Positions 10,217 to 19,991 of a DNA stretch of 55,093 bases are shown in pieces. Under the pieces are notes generated by a model that was not told the origin of the DNA, searched no databases, and saw only the letters and a program-made list of their open reading frames with translations. The position numbers and the translations under genes are program-made. The stretch covers positions 1 to 55,093 of the forward strand of contig CAIKZO010000111.1 of the NCBI GenBank assembly GCA_903832005.1, given 5' to 3'. How positions within the stretch are numbered: position 1 is the stretch's first letter; each line of letters starts with the position of its first letter. The DNA comes from Enhydrobacter aerosaccus. Lineage in GTDB: Bacteria > Pseudomonadota > Alphaproteobacteria > Reyranellales > Reyranellaceae.

Positions 10217-11812
10217 ATGCAGGCGGATTATGTCGTGGTGGGCGCGGGCTCGGCGGGATGCACGGTGGCCTCCCGTCTGTCGGAGACCGGCGCGTCGGTG
10301 ATCCTGCTCGAGGCGGGGCCGAACGACTGGCACCCGATGATCCATATCCCAGCCGGCATGCGCGCGCTGATCCGCAATCCGCTGGTCAACTGGAACTACA
10401 CGACCGAGCCGGAAAAGGTCTCGGGCGAGCGCCGCATCGAGTGGCCCCGCGGCCGCACCCTGGGCGGCTCCTCCTCCATCAACGGCATGCTCTATGTGCG
10501 CGGCGCGCCGGCCGACTTCGACGGTTGGGCCCAGATGGGCTGCCGCGGCTGGAGCTGGGACGACGTGCTGCCCTACTTCAAGAAGTCCGAGAGCTACAAG
10601 CAGGGCGGCGATCCCGAGGTGCGCGGCCAGGACGGGCCGCTCAAGGTCGAGGACTACCGCACCATCCTGCCGCTGACGCACCGCTTCGTCGAAGGCGCGC
10701 AAGAGGCGGGCTTCCCGTTCAATCCCGATCTCAACGGCAAGCAGCGCGAAGGCGTGGGCTATTCGCAGATGACGCGGCGCGGCCAATGGCGCGGCTCGAC
10801 GGCGCAGACCTATCTGCGCGAGGCCCGGCGCCGGCCCAACCTGCGCATCGAGACCGACGCGCAGGGCGGCAAGCTCGTGTTCGAAGGCAAGCGTTGTGTC
10901 GGTGTCGAATTCATCCGCGGGGGCAACACGACGACCGTGCGCGCCAACCGCGAAGTGATCGTCTGCGGCGGCGCGGTGAACTCGCCTCACATCCTGCAGA
11001 TCTCCGGCATCGGGCCGGCCGCGCACCTGCAGTCACTCGGCATCCCCGTCGTGCACGATCTGCCCGGAGTCGGTTCGAACCTGGTCGACCACTACATCAT
11101 CCGCGTCACCCATCGCGTGCGCGACGCGGAGACGGTCAACGAGGTGGCGCGCTTCCCGCGGGTGCTGCCGGAGATCGTGAAGTTCTTCCTCACCGGCAAG
11201 GGCGCGCTGACCTGGGGCGTCACCACCGCACAGGTCTTCTGCGACAGCCGCGAGGGGCTGGCCTCGCCCGACCTGCAGCTCCTGTTCCAGCCGGCCAGCA
11301 GCGGCACGCGCCCGGGCACACTCGACGACAAGGCCGGCATGACCTGCGTGGTCTGCGTCGTGAAGCCCGACAGCCGCGGCACGATCATGGCGGCCTCCGC
11401 CGATCCGTTCGCGCGGCCGCACATCAAGCCCAATTACCTGTCCACGCACACCGACGAACTGGCGCTGCTCGGCGGCTTCCGCCACGTGCGCCGGATCTTC
11501 GACCAGCCGGCACTGCGCCAGCACAGCACCGGCGAGATCGCGCCTGGCCCCGGCGTCGAGACGGACAAGGACGTGCTCGACTACGCACGCCGCACCGGCA
11601 GCACGCTCTATCATCCGGTCGGCACCTGCAAGATGGGCCAGGATCCGCGCGCCGTCGTCGATTCCCGTCTCAAGGTGCACGGCATCCAGGGTCTGCGCGT
11701 GATCGACGCCTCGGTGATGCCGACGCTCACCACCGGCAACACCAACGCGCCCACCATCATGATCGGCGAAAAAGGCGCGGCGATGATCCGCGAGGATGCG
11801 CTTGGCGCGTGA
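10217..11812 (+). CDS. GMC-family FAD-dependent oxidoreductase (choline dehydrogenase-like)
   Basis: A 531-residue flavoprotein that oxidises an alcohol, amine-alcohol or sugar-like substrate. The N-terminus carries the FAD dinucleotide fold ([16 protein letters not shown]). GMC signature 1 is in [19 protein letters not shown] and signature 2 in [17 protein letters not shown]. The C-terminal catalytic histidine region is [13 protein letters not shown], ending [20 protein letters not shown]. Length is standard. The ATG follows an AGGGAGAAG ribosome binding site. It overlaps the next gene by 17 bp, so the two are probably cotranslated. Confidence 0.93.
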   Translation: MQADYVVVGAGSAGCTVASRLSETGASVILLEAGPNDWHPMIHIPAGMRALIRNPLVNWNYTTEPEKVSGERRIEWPRGRTLGGSSSINGMLYVRGAPADFDGWAQMGCRGWSWDDVLPYFKKSESYKQGGDPEVRGQDGPLKVEDYRTILPLTHRFVEGAQEAGFPFNPDLNGKQREGVGYSQMTRRGQWRGSTAQTYLREARRRPNLRIETDAQGGKLVFEGKRCVGVEFIRGGNTTTVRANREVIVCGGAVNSPHILQISGIGPAAHLQSLGIPVVHDLPGVGSNLVDHYIIRVTHRVRDAETVNEVARFPRVLPEIVKFFLTGKGALTWGVTTAQVFCDSREGLASPDLQLLFQPASSGTRPGTLDDKAGMTCVVCVVKPDSRGTIMAASADPFARPHIKPNYLSTHTDELALLGGFRHVRRIFDQPALRQHSTGEIAPGPGVETDKDVLDYARRTGSTLYHPVGTCKMGQDPRAVVDSRLKVHGIQGLRVIDASVMPTLTTGNTNAPTIMIGEKGAAMIREDALGA

Positions 11813-12860
11813 AGCTGCCGCGCGTACGGCATTGGTCGTCGTCTCGATCCTGTTGAGCCTGGCCGTGCTGGAGCTGAGCTGCCGCGTCGCCGCCGGCTCC
11901 TTCTGGCTCAAGCATTGGCCCAATCTCGTCCTGTACCAGTTGCAGGCCTCGCATCCCGAGAAGCAGGTCGATTACATTTACGACAAGACGCTGGGCTTCC
12001 TGCCCCGGCCCGGCTTCACCTCGCCGCGCATCAGTTTCGACGCCGACGGCTATCGCCTCACGCCGGGACTGCCACCGGACGCGCCACCGGCGCCGCCGGT
12101 ACTGGTGACGGGCGCCTCTTTCGCCGAGAGCGACGAGGTCGACGATGCCGACACATGGCCCGCGCTGTTCCAGGCGCGGATCGGACGGCACGTGATCAAT
12201 GCCGGCGTCGTGGCCTTCGGCCTCGACCAGGTGGTGATGCGCACCGAGCAAGTCTCCGAGACGCAGAAGCCTGCGGCGATCGTGGTGATCGTCACCGCCG
12301 ACGGACTGTGGCGCAGCGAGGTGAAGCAGCTCTGGGGCGCGCCCAAACCCTATTTCACCTTGAACGACAAGGGCGCGCTCGCGCTGCACAATGTTCCCGT
12401 GCCCGAGATGCACGATCCGCAGCGAACGATGTCGTCCTGGCAGCGCATCTTCGGCTGGTCGAAGCTTGTTGCGACGATCCTGGAGCGCATCGACGGGCAT
12501 GATGCCTGGATCTCCGGCAATGTCCGCGCGACACCGTCCGGCACGGGCGAGCGCCTGGCCTGCCCGCTGATGCAGCACCTGGCGGCGCTCGGAGTCCCCA
12601 CCCTGGTCGTCGCGCTCTACGAGCCGCTGGTCTGGCGCAATCCGGCGGAGTTCCAGGCAGAGCATCGCCGGCTCTCACAGCTGATGCTCGACTGCGCCGA
12701 CGCTGCGGGGCTCGCGACACTCGACCTGTTCGCCCAGGTCGATCGCGCCGTACAGGCACGCGGCGTCAATGCGCTGTTCCTCACGGATCATCACAGCGCC
12801 GAGGGCTACCGCCTGGTGGCCGATGCCATCGCCGCCGAGTTCGAGCGCCTGAAGTATTAA
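11796..12860 (+). CDS. Membrane-anchored SGNH/GDSL-hydrolase-like protein
   Basis: A 354-residue protein with one N-terminal membrane segment (roughly residues 10-30, TALVVVSILLSLAVLELSCR) and a periplasmic domain that resembles SGNH hydrolases. Block I is LVTGASFAESDEVDD: the nucleophile serine is kept but the usual GDS aspartate is alanine. The C-terminal block FLTDHHSAEGYRLVADAI carries the expected Asp-x-x-His-like pair. Such proteins include acyl-ester hydrolases and O-acetyltransferase partners. The start overlaps the GMC gene by 17 bp in a different frame. Function beyond the fold is inference. Confidence 0.7.
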   Translation: MRLAREAAARTALVVVSILLSLAVLELSCRVAAGSFWLKHWPNLVLYQLQASHPEKQVDYIYDKTLGFLPRPGFTSPRISFDADGYRLTPGLPPDAPPAPPVLVTGASFAESDEVDDADTWPALFQARIGRHVINAGVVAFGLDQVVMRTEQVSETQKPAAIVVIVTADGLWRSEVKQLWGAPKPYFTLNDKGALALHNVPVPEMHDPQRTMSSWQRIFGWSKLVATILERIDGHDAWISGNVRATPSGTGERLACPLMQHLAALGVPTLVVALYEPLVWRNPAEFQAEHRRLSQLMLDCADAAGLATLDLFAQVDRAVQARGVNALFLTDHHSAEGYRLVADAIAAEFERLKY

Positions 12861-12937
12861 TATTCAACGGCGTTTCCTGTGATTTAGGCGGCCCGCTTCT
12901 TGCTTCGTGAGCCTGGGGCAAACGGGAGAGGCGATTC

Positions 12938-14530
12938 ATGGTCGATTTCAGGAAGTCCATCGCGGCACTGGCCGTTGCGGCAAGCGTCGGCGGTCTGTTC
13001 GGCGCGGCGCTGCCCGCCGAGGCGCAGGTCACGCTCAAGGCCACGATGAACTCGGACGTGAAGATCCTCGACCCGATCTGGACCACGGCCTATGTCCAGC
13101 GCGGCTTCGGCTACATGGTGTGGGACGTGCTGTTCGCGGTCGATGAGAAGTTCGACGTCAAGCCGCAGATGGTCGAGAAATACGATGTCTCGGCCGACAA
13201 GCTCACCTGGATGTTCACCTTGCGCGACCTCGTGTGGTCGGACAACACGCCGGTCACCTCCGACGACTGCATCGCCTCGATCAAGCGCTGGGGGGCGCGC
13301 GATTCGATGGGCCAGAAACTGATGAGCGAGGTCACGGGCTTCGAGAAGGTCGATGCGCGCACCTTCAAGATGATCCTGAAGGAACCCTACGGCCTGGTGC
13401 TCGAATCGCTGGGCAAGCCGTCGTCGAACGTCGCCTTCATGATGCCCAAGAAGACGGCCGACACCGACCCGATGGTCCAGATCAAGGCCGAGGACGTGAT
13501 CGGCTCCGGCCCGTTCGTGTTCGAGGCCAAGGAATGGAAGCCGGGCGAGAAGGTCGTGTTCACCAAGAACAAGACCTACCGGCCGCGCAGCGAGCCCACG
13601 TCGGGCCTGGCCGGCGCCAAGATCGTCAAGGTCGATCGCGTTGAGTGGATCTGGATCCCCGATCCGCAGACCCAGGTGACGGCGCTGCAGAACGGCGAGA
13701 TCGACATGATCGAATCGCCGCCGATGGACATGCTGCCGCTGATCGCCAAGGACAAGAACCTGAAGCTGTTCGACTTCAACCCGCTCGGCAACCAGGACGT
13801 AATGCGCTTCAATACGCTGCTGAAGCCGTTCGACAATCCCAAGATCCGCTACGCCGCCTCGGTGGCGATGGGCCAGGAGGAGTATCTCAAGGCCACGATC
13901 GGCGATGCGAAGTACTACAAGGTGTGCAAGCCGATGTTCGTCTGCGGCACGCCGCTCGAGACCGACGCTGGCATGGAGAACATCCTCAACCAGAATGCCG
14001 CCAAGGCGAAGGAGATCCTGAAGGAGGCGGGTTATGACGGAACGCCCGTGATGATCATGCAGGCGACCGACAACTCGGTGCTGGCCAATCTCGCGCCGGT
14101 GGCCAAGGCGCAGCTCGAGGCCGCGGGCTTCAAGGTCGACGTCGTGCCGATGGACTGGCAGACGCTGGTCGGCCGCCGCGTCCGCAAGGAGCCGGTCGAC
14201 AAGGGCGGCTGGAACGCCTTCATGACGTCGTGGGTCGCCGCCGACATCCTCAACCCGGTGATGGCGGGCTTCTTCAACGCCTCGTGCGACAAGGCGATGT
14301 TCGGCTGGCCGTGCGACGAGACCATCGAGAAGATGCGCGATGCCTTCTCGAAGGAAACCGATCCGGCGAAGCAGAAGCAGATCGTCATCGACCTGCAGAA
14401 GTACTGGGTCGAGCATCCCACCCACGTCAACCTCGGCCAGTGGTACCAGCCGTTTGCGCTCAGCAAGAAGATCGACGGCGTGATCGTGTCCCCGGTCACG
14501 GTGTTCTGGAATATCACGAAGGCCCCCTAG
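12938..14530 (+). CDS. Orphan ABC transporter substrate-binding protein (SBP family 5)
   Basis: A 530-residue periplasmic binding protein with signal peptide (MVDFRKSIAALAVAASVGG...AEAQ). Family-5 blocks include TLRDLVWSDNTPVTSDDC, IGSGPFVFEAKEWKPGEKV and TALQNGEIDMIESPP. GGGAGAGG precedes the ATG at 12938. It is a diverged paralogue of the protein at 8512-10098, and the two flank the GMC/SGNH pair in opposite orientation. No transporter subunits are adjacent; the 77-bp gap after the SGNH gene leaves room for its own promoter. Confidence 0.9.
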   Translation: MVDFRKSIAALAVAASVGGLFGAALPAEAQVTLKATMNSDVKILDPIWTTAYVQRGFGYMVWDVLFAVDEKFDVKPQMVEKYDVSADKLTWMFTLRDLVWSDNTPVTSDDCIASIKRWGARDSMGQKLMSEVTGFEKVDARTFKMILKEPYGLVLESLGKPSSNVAFMMPKKTADTDPMVQIKAEDVIGSGPFVFEAKEWKPGEKVVFTKNKTYRPRSEPTSGLAGAKIVKVDRVEWIWIPDPQTQVTALQNGEIDMIESPPMDMLPLIAKDKNLKLFDFNPLGNQDVMRFNTLLKPFDNPKIRYAASVAMGQEEYLKATIGDAKYYKVCKPMFVCGTPLETDAGMENILNQNAAKAKEILKEAGYDGTPVMIMQATDNSVLANLAPVAKAQLEAAGFKVDVVPMDWQTLVGRRVRKEPVDKGGWNAFMTSWVAADILNPVMAGFFNASCDKAMFGWPCDETIEKMRDAFSKETDPAKQKQIVIDLQKYWVEHPTHVNLGQWYQPFALSKKIDGVIVSPVTVFWNITKAP

Positions 14531-14609
14531 GACAGGTACCGTCGTTCGCTTTTTGGAATTCGCACCGATCTGGACTATCCTCCGGCCATAGCAGCCGGGG
14601 GGATGCGGG

Positions 14610-16412
14610 TTGGCTCGTGAGCAGCGAAAACTGGCCGCGATCGTGGCCGCGGATGTCGTGGGCTACTCCCGCCTCATGGGGCAGGACGAGAGCGGCACCC
14701 TCGCGCGATTACAGACCCACCGCACCCGGCGGCTCGAGCCCGTCGTCGGCCGCAACGGCGGCCGCATCGTCAAGCTGACCGGCGACGGCGTGCTGATCGA
14801 GTTCGCCAGCGCCGTCGATGCGGTGCGCGCCACCATCGAATTCCAGCAGGCCATGGACGAGGCCAACCGCGACCTTCCCGAGGCGCAGAAGTTCGTCTTC
14901 CGCATCGGCGTCCATCTCGGCGACCTGATCGTCGAGGGCGACGATCTCTATGGCGACGGCATCAACATCGCCGCCCGCCTCGAAGCCGAGGCGGCGCCCG
15001 GCGGCATCCTGATCTCGCGCGCCGTGCGCGACGCGATCCAGGGGCGCCTCGAAGCCACGCTGCATGCCACCGGCGAGCTCACCCTGAAGAACATCGCGCG
15101 GCCGGTCCGCGCCTTCCGCGTGGAATGGGACGCCGCGCACTGGCAGCCGGCCGCGATCGCCGCCGCCGTGGCCCCTCGTCCTGCCGCGCCACCGGCGCTG
15201 CCCGACAAGCCGTCGCTTGCGGTGCTGCCGTTCCAGAACCTCAGCGCCGATCCCGAGCAGGAATATTTTGCCGACGGCATCGTCGAGGACATCATCACCG
15301 CGCTGTCGCACTTCAAGGATCTGTTCGTGATCGCGCGCAACTCGAGCTTCACCTACAAGGGCAAGTCGATCGACATCCGGCAGATCGGCCGCGAGCTGGG
15401 CGTGCGCTACGTGCTCGAGGGCAGCGTGCGCCATAGTGGTAACAAGGGGGGCGGCAGCCGCGTGCGCATCTCCTGCCAACTGGTCGAAGCCACGAGCGGC
15501 GCCCACATCTGGGCCGACCGCTTCGACGGCGAGCTGGCCGACATCTTCGACCTGCAGGACGAGATCGCGGTCAAGGTCGTGGGCGCCATCATGCCGACGG
15601 TGGAGCAGGCAGAGATCGAGCGCGCCCGGCGCAAGCCGACCGAGAACCTCGATGCCTACGATCTCTACCTGCGCGGCCTGCCACTCTACCGCGGCCGCGC
15701 GCAGGAACCGATCGAGCAGGCGCTGGCCTTGCAGCTGCGCGCCAGCGAACTCGATCCCGGCTTCGTGCCGCCGTACGGCATCGCCGCGCGCTGCTATTCG
15801 ATCGGCCACGTGGCCGACTGGGCGCCCGGCCTCGAGCAGCGCATGGCCGAGGTCCGCCGCCTCACCTCGCGCGTCATCACCATCGGCCACGACGATGCCG
15901 CGGCTTTGTCGGGCGTCGGCAGCTCGATCGCCCATGTCTGCCGCGAGCTCGACCTGGGCGCTGCGCTGATCGACAAGGCGCTGTCGATCAATCCCAATCT
16001 CGCCAACGGCTGGATGTCGCGCGCGCTGGTCAGCATGTACCGCGGCGAGCACGCAGCCGTCCTCGTGCAGAACGAGAAGGCCCGCCGCCTCAGCCCGATC
16101 GACGCCGACATCGCACGTGCCGAGATGGCCAACGCCTATGCCTGCGCGTTCCTCAGCCGCTACGACGAGGCGCTGGGCTGGGTGGCGACCTGCCTGGCGC
16201 ACCAGCCCAACTACTACCCCGCCATCCTGGCCGGCGTCGTAGCCAACGCCCATGCCGGCAACATCGAGGAAGCGCAGCGCCTCGGCCTGCTGTGCAAGAG
16301 GATCTTCCCGGGCGCCAGCCTCGCGAACTTCGACCGGCTGACCCCGATCCACCGCGCCGAGGACAAGACAAAGTTCCGCGACGCACTCCGCATCGCCGGC
16401 ATCCCGGACTGA
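14610..16412 (+). CDS. Class III adenylate/guanylate cyclase with TolB-like and TPR regions
   Basis: A 600-residue cytoplasmic signalling protein. The cyclase homology domain (about residues 5-170) has metal-binding aspartates in AAIVAADVVGYSRLMG (D15) and LTGDGVLIEF (D59), and the transition-state Asn/Arg region GDGINIAARLEAE. A linker leads to a TolB-like domain (PSLAVLPFQNLSADPEQEYF to AHIWADRFDG), then TPR-like helices. This architecture is common in rhizobia-like Alphaproteobacteria. The start is TTG at 14610, behind a G-rich ribosome binding sequence. An ATG at 14603 opens a five-codon frame ending in TGA across the start, so it cannot be the gene's start but might modulate it. Confidence 0.9.
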   Translation: MAREQRKLAAIVAADVVGYSRLMGQDESGTLARLQTHRTRRLEPVVGRNGGRIVKLTGDGVLIEFASAVDAVRATIEFQQAMDEANRDLPEAQKFVFRIGVHLGDLIVEGDDLYGDGINIAARLEAEAAPGGILISRAVRDAIQGRLEATLHATGELTLKNIARPVRAFRVEWDAAHWQPAAIAAAVAPRPAAPPALPDKPSLAVLPFQNLSADPEQEYFADGIVEDIITALSHFKDLFVIARNSSFTYKGKSIDIRQIGRELGVRYVLEGSVRHSGNKGGGSRVRISCQLVEATSGAHIWADRFDGELADIFDLQDEIAVKVVGAIMPTVEQAEIERARRKPTENLDAYDLYLRGLPLYRGRAQEPIEQALALQLRASELDPGFVPPYGIAARCYSIGHVADWAPGLEQRMAEVRRLTSRVITIGHDDAAALSGVGSSIAHVCRELDLGAALIDKALSINPNLANGWMSRALVSMYRGEHAAVLVQNEKARRLSPIDADIARAEMANAYACAFLSRYDEALGWVATCLAHQPNYYPAILAGVVANAHAGNIEEAQRLGLLCKRIFPGASLANFDRLTPIHRAEDKTKFRDALRIAGIPD

Positions 16413-18245
16413 CTAGATCGACTTCAGGTATTCGATCAGCGACCAGCGGTCGTCTTCCGGCAGGGCCGTGCCGAAGGGGTGGCCGGTGTTGGCGTTGCCG
16501 GTACGGGGGTCGGCCACGAAGGTGCCGTTGGCGGCGGCGCCCTTGTCGGTGACGTAGCCGACGTTCTTCGGATCGTATTCGCGGCTGCCGACGGCGAAGG
16601 TGGGCTTGCGTTGGGCGGGTGGTGTCAGCAGCTCCGCGAGGGTGGGCACCGAGCCGTTGTGCAGGTAGGGCGCGGTCGCCCAGACGCCGTGCAGCACGCG
16701 GGCCTCGTAGGCGGGCGGACAGGTGTCCGGCTGCTTGTAGATGCCGGTCATCAGGGTCTTGACCTTGTCCTCGACGGCGGCCGGATCGCGCGTGCTGGCG
16801 ACCTGGCCACCCGCCGTGCCCGCGTCGGCGCGGATGTCCTTGGTCAGGCCGCGCCACACGCCGCTCTGCTCGACGGTGCCGTTCTTCACCGCGTCGATCG
16901 CGCCCGCGATGATGACACCCAGCGCCACGTCGCTCAGCACGTCGGCGGCCCGCGCGGTGGGGCCGAGGCGCGCCATCGGATCGCCCTTCATCTTCGACAG
17001 CAGCCCCGCGCCGTTGAACACGCCGGTCTTCACCTCGCGGCAGGCGTTATTCGCGGTGCGCGGATCCGTGCCGACGTCGAGCAGCGGCGTGTGCCAGGTG
17101 CCGGCCGTCTGCGGCGACGGGTTCTCGCCGTGGCAACTGGCGCAATTGGCCTGGAACAGGTCGCGGCCGCGCGCCACGCGCGTGGCATCGAGCGGACCGA
17201 AGACGTCCGCGGGCCACGGCGGCGGCTTCAACGTGCCCATCAGCTCCTCGAGCGCTTGCAGGCCTTCGAAGTCTATCGAGTTCTCGGAGAGATCGACGGT
17301 GATATCGATCTTCCAGCCGAACAGCCGGTTCAGCTCGGCCAGGATCGGGGTCACGAGCTTGGGCTTGAGGTCGCCGAACACGCCCAGCACCTCACCGCCG
17401 TTGCGGCCCAGCGCCGGGATGTAATGGCCGTTGGGCACGGAGCCCGTCCATTGCGTGCGGTCCTGGCGGCCAGCGTTCCACAGGAACGGATAGCTCACCG
17501 GCGCATCGGCCACCGCGTAGTTCTCGACGATGCCGAGGTCCTTGCCCGTCACGCGGTTGAAGATCATGCCGAAGGCGTCGAGCCGGCCCGGTCCCCACGG
17601 CGTGCGCGGCAGGCTGCGGTCCATGAAGTCCCCGAACTGGGTCACCCACTGGCCGAACGACACGCGCAACGTATCCTCCGCCGCGGCGGAATAGTCGGCG
17701 CCAAGCACCGTCTTCGCGAAGACCGTGAAGCGCGTGGAGTCGCGGAAGGTGAGGCGCACCGCGGCGGTGAGATCGACGAGGAACTGCTGGAAGTCGACGT
17801 TGGCCGGCGCGCCATCGACCAGCAGGTCGTACTGGACGTTGTCCTTCTTGTAGCTGATCGCCGTCGTGTGGCAGGACGCGCAGCTCATCCCGAGATCGCC
17901 CAGCTCGCGGCTGCCCTGGACGACGAAGCCCATCGGCAATCCCTCGACACTGCGCGGACTGTCGTAGCGCAGATAGCCGTAGCGCTGCAGGCGATCGGCA
18001 CCGAACGGCTCGTCGACATCGACGCGGCGCAGCGCCTTGAACCAGGTGTAGGGCATCAGGCGAGAGCCCTGACCGGTGGTGTAGAAGCGGTCGCGGTCGG
18101 CGGCGCTCCAGCCTTGAGGCAAGGTACGCACGACGTTTTCGGCAGATCCTGTCGACCAACTCGTTTGCGCACCCGCTGGCAAGGCCGCAATGCTCAGCAT
18201 CGCAGCCACAATAAGCCCTGCGGCCCAACCGCTCCCTTGAGACAT
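16413..18245 (-). CDS. Secreted diheme cytochrome c, RoxA/MauG-like peroxidase family
   Basis: A 610-residue periplasmic or secreted cytochrome with a signal peptide ending LPAGAQ near residue 27. Two covalent haem motifs are seen: CASCH at 122-126 and CASCH at 368-372. The C-terminal sequence GVWATAPYLHNGSVPTLAEL is characteristic of the diheme peroxidase/RoxA-like superfamily, as is the early MPYTWFKAL. Members include rubber oxygenase RoxA and MauG-like peroxidases. The start at 18245 (ATG, MSQGSG) gives a proper signal peptide; a longer reading has none. It ends base-to-base with the convergent cyclase gene. The precise substrate is not inferable. Confidence 0.82.
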   Translation of the reverse strand: MSQGSGWAAGLIVAAMLSIAALPAGAQTSWSTGSAENVVRTLPQGWSAADRDRFYTTGQGSRLMPYTWFKALRRVDVDEPFGADRLQRYGYLRYDSPRSVEGLPMGFVVQGSRELGDLGMSCASCHTTAISYKKDNVQYDLLVDGAPANVDFQQFLVDLTAAVRLTFRDSTRFTVFAKTVLGADYSAAAEDTLRVSFGQWVTQFGDFMDRSLPRTPWGPGRLDAFGMIFNRVTGKDLGIVENYAVADAPVSYPFLWNAGRQDRTQWTGSVPNGHYIPALGRNGGEVLGVFGDLKPKLVTPILAELNRLFGWKIDITVDLSENSIDFEGLQALEELMGTLKPPPWPADVFGPLDATRVARGRDLFQANCASCHGENPSPQTAGTWHTPLLDVGTDPRTANNACREVKTGVFNGAGLLSKMKGDPMARLGPTARAADVLSDVALGVIIAGAIDAVKNGTVEQSGVWRGLTKDIRADAGTAGGQVASTRDPAAVEDKVKTLMTGIYKQPDTCPPAYEARVLHGVWATAPYLHNGSVPTLAELLTPPAQRKPTFAVGSREYDPKNVGYVTDKGAAANGTFVADPRTGNANTGHPFGTALPEDDRWSLIEYLKSI

Positions 18246-18316
18246 CCCCCGCCCCCGCGTTTGTGTCCTGCGCGAGCGTCGTTCCGCCCGCCGGATTTTG
18301 CAAGCCTTTAGCCGCT

Positions 18317-19261
18317 TCAATCGCCGGCGAGCGGCATCACCTCGGCTGCAAAGCGCTGCAGCCCCTCGACCGCCTGGGACTGCGAGCCGCCGCGGAAATC
18401 GAAGATCAGCTCGTGCACGCCGATGGCGGCAAAGGCGCGGATGTCGGCGGCGATCTCCTGCGCGCTGCCGGAGAAGCTGCGGCGGGTGCTGTCGCGATCG
18501 GTCACGCCGGTGTCGTAGAGCGGCGCCTTGTAGGAAATAGCCAGTGCAGAGAAATCCCGCCCCTCGGCGTCGCAGAGGCGCTTCAGCGTCTCGAGATGCA
18601 CGACCATCTCCTGCGGCGGCAGCGGCGAGGCCGCGATCGCGCCCACCGGATGCCAGCCGTCGCCATGCCTTGCCGTCCGCCGCAACGCGGCGGGCGAATG
18701 GCCGCCGACCCAGATCGGCGGATGCGGCTTCTGCAGCGGGAACGGCTCGGCGCGGATGTCGGCGAAATTGTAGAATGCGCCCGAGAAGCTGGCGGGCGAC
18801 TGCGTCCACAGCGTCTTGAAGATCGCGAGCCATTCGTCGGTCACGGCACCGCGGCGCGTGAAGTCGGGACTGTCGAGCGCCTCGAACTCCTCGCGAAGCC
18901 AGCCGACTCCCACACCGAGCGTGACCCTGCCGCCCGACAGCACGTCGAGCGAGGCCACCATCTTCGCGGTCAACACCGGATTGCGGTACGGCAGCACCAG
19001 CACCGAGGTGACCAGGCGCAGCCGCTCAGTGGCGCCCGCCACGACGCCCAAAATTGAGAACGTCTCCAGCGCATCGCCGCCGCTCGGGTGCTTGCGGTCG
19101 AGAGTGTAGGGATAGTCCGACTCGCTGGTCACCGGGAACACGACGTGGTCGGCGATCATCGCCGAGTGGAAGCCCAACCGCTCGCCTTCACGCGCCAGCG
19201 TGAGCACCCCGTCGCGCGTGGCCATCGGACCACGGGTCGGGAGATAGAAACCGTAGCGCAT
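18317..19261 (-). CDS. LLM-class flavin (F420/FMN)-dependent oxidoreductase
   Basis: A luciferase-like monooxygenase of 314 residues with a TIM-barrel fold. It begins MRYGFYLPTRGPMATRDGVL and contains the family blocks VTLGVGVGWLREEFEALD and PIWVGGHSPAALRRTARHGDGW. Such enzymes use reduced FMN or F420 to oxidise or reduce small molecules; the ALRRTARHGDGW type is often annotated F420-dependent. The ATG at 19261 is natural. It stands alone, 71 bp upstream of the diheme cytochrome start on the same strand, so cotranscription is possible. Confidence 0.88.
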   Translation of the reverse strand: MRYGFYLPTRGPMATRDGVLTLAREGERLGFHSAMIADHVVFPVTSESDYPYTLDRKHPSGGDALETFSILGVVAGATERLRLVTSVLVLPYRNPVLTAKMVASLDVLSGGRVTLGVGVGWLREEFEALDSPDFTRRGAVTDEWLAIFKTLWTQSPASFSGAFYNFADIRAEPFPLQKPHPPIWVGGHSPAALRRTARHGDGWHPVGAIAASPLPPQEMVVHLETLKRLCDAEGRDFSALAISYKAPLYDTGVTDRDSTRRSFSGSAQEIAADIRAFAAIGVHELIFDFRGGSQSQAVEGLQRFAAEVMPLAGD

Positions 19262-19448
19262 TATCCGAACCCCGCTCTCACAGATTGGTCACAACCAGGG
19301 CGACCGTGGATCGCGGAGAATACGACCGGCACGACTATCCCCCAAGCCAGTCGTGCCACAGGGGCAGTCGCACACACCTCCCTGCCCCGATCGCCCGCTC
19401 TCGTTGCCGGCACCCAAGCAACGAGGGCGGGCATTTATTTCGCCGCCT

Positions 19449-19895
19449 TTATGCGCCGTCTGAAAGCGCGCGCAGGATCGTGCAGTCCCGGCCGGAGCCG
19501 CTGTTCGCGCACGCGTTCATGATCGGCATGAGCAGGCTTTCGAACTCGACAAACTTGGCCCGCTTGCCTGGGTCGGTCCGGAGATCTTCGATTTGCGCGC
19601 GCAGCGTCTCGAGATGCCGCGCCGCAATCCTGGCGGCATCGCCGCAGGTCACCAGCCCGCCGTGCAACCCCAGCAGGCCCGCAATATCCTCGACTGAAAA
19701 ACCAAGGTCACGCGCGCGGCGGATGAACTGCAAACGCTCCAGATGTTCCTGTCGAAAGCCCTGTTGTGCCTTGTGGCCCGGCAGGCGCTGAGGCGGTGGC
19801 AACAGGCCGAGCTGGAGATAGTGCTGGAGGGACTCGACATCGACGCCAGACGCTCGTGAGAGCCCTGCAATCGTGGCGAGGGCAGAAGCTGGCAT
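19449..19895 (-). CDS. MerR-family regulator with three mercury-type cysteines
   Basis: A 148-residue DNA-binding regulator. The N-terminal winged helix (about 7-75) has the MerR pattern with GFSVEDIAGLLGLHGG, followed by a dimerisation helix and an effector segment. Three cysteines sit where mercury-sensing MerR has them: C84 in LVTCGDA, and C129 and C138 in NACANSGSGRDCTIL. The 9-residue spacing of the last pair equals that in Tn501-type MerR (C117/C126). The helix between the first and second is about 10 residues longer than in MerR. No mer, cop or efflux genes are adjacent and no divergent target is present, so the ligand is uncertain. Confidence 0.85.
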   Translation of the reverse strand: MPASALATIAGLSRASGVDVESLQHYLQLGLLPPPQRLPGHKAQQGFRQEHLERLQFIRRARDLGFSVEDIAGLLGLHGGLVTCGDAARIAARHLETLRAQIEDLRTDPGKRAKFVEFESLLMPIMNACANSGSGRDCTILRALSDGA

Positions 19896-19991
19896 GGCGC
19901 TGGCTTACCTTCGGCTTCACAATTTGATGCCGCCCGGACCGGGAGGCAGCAAATACTAACAGCCGCAAGGAGCTCTTTGAAGCCCGACGGC

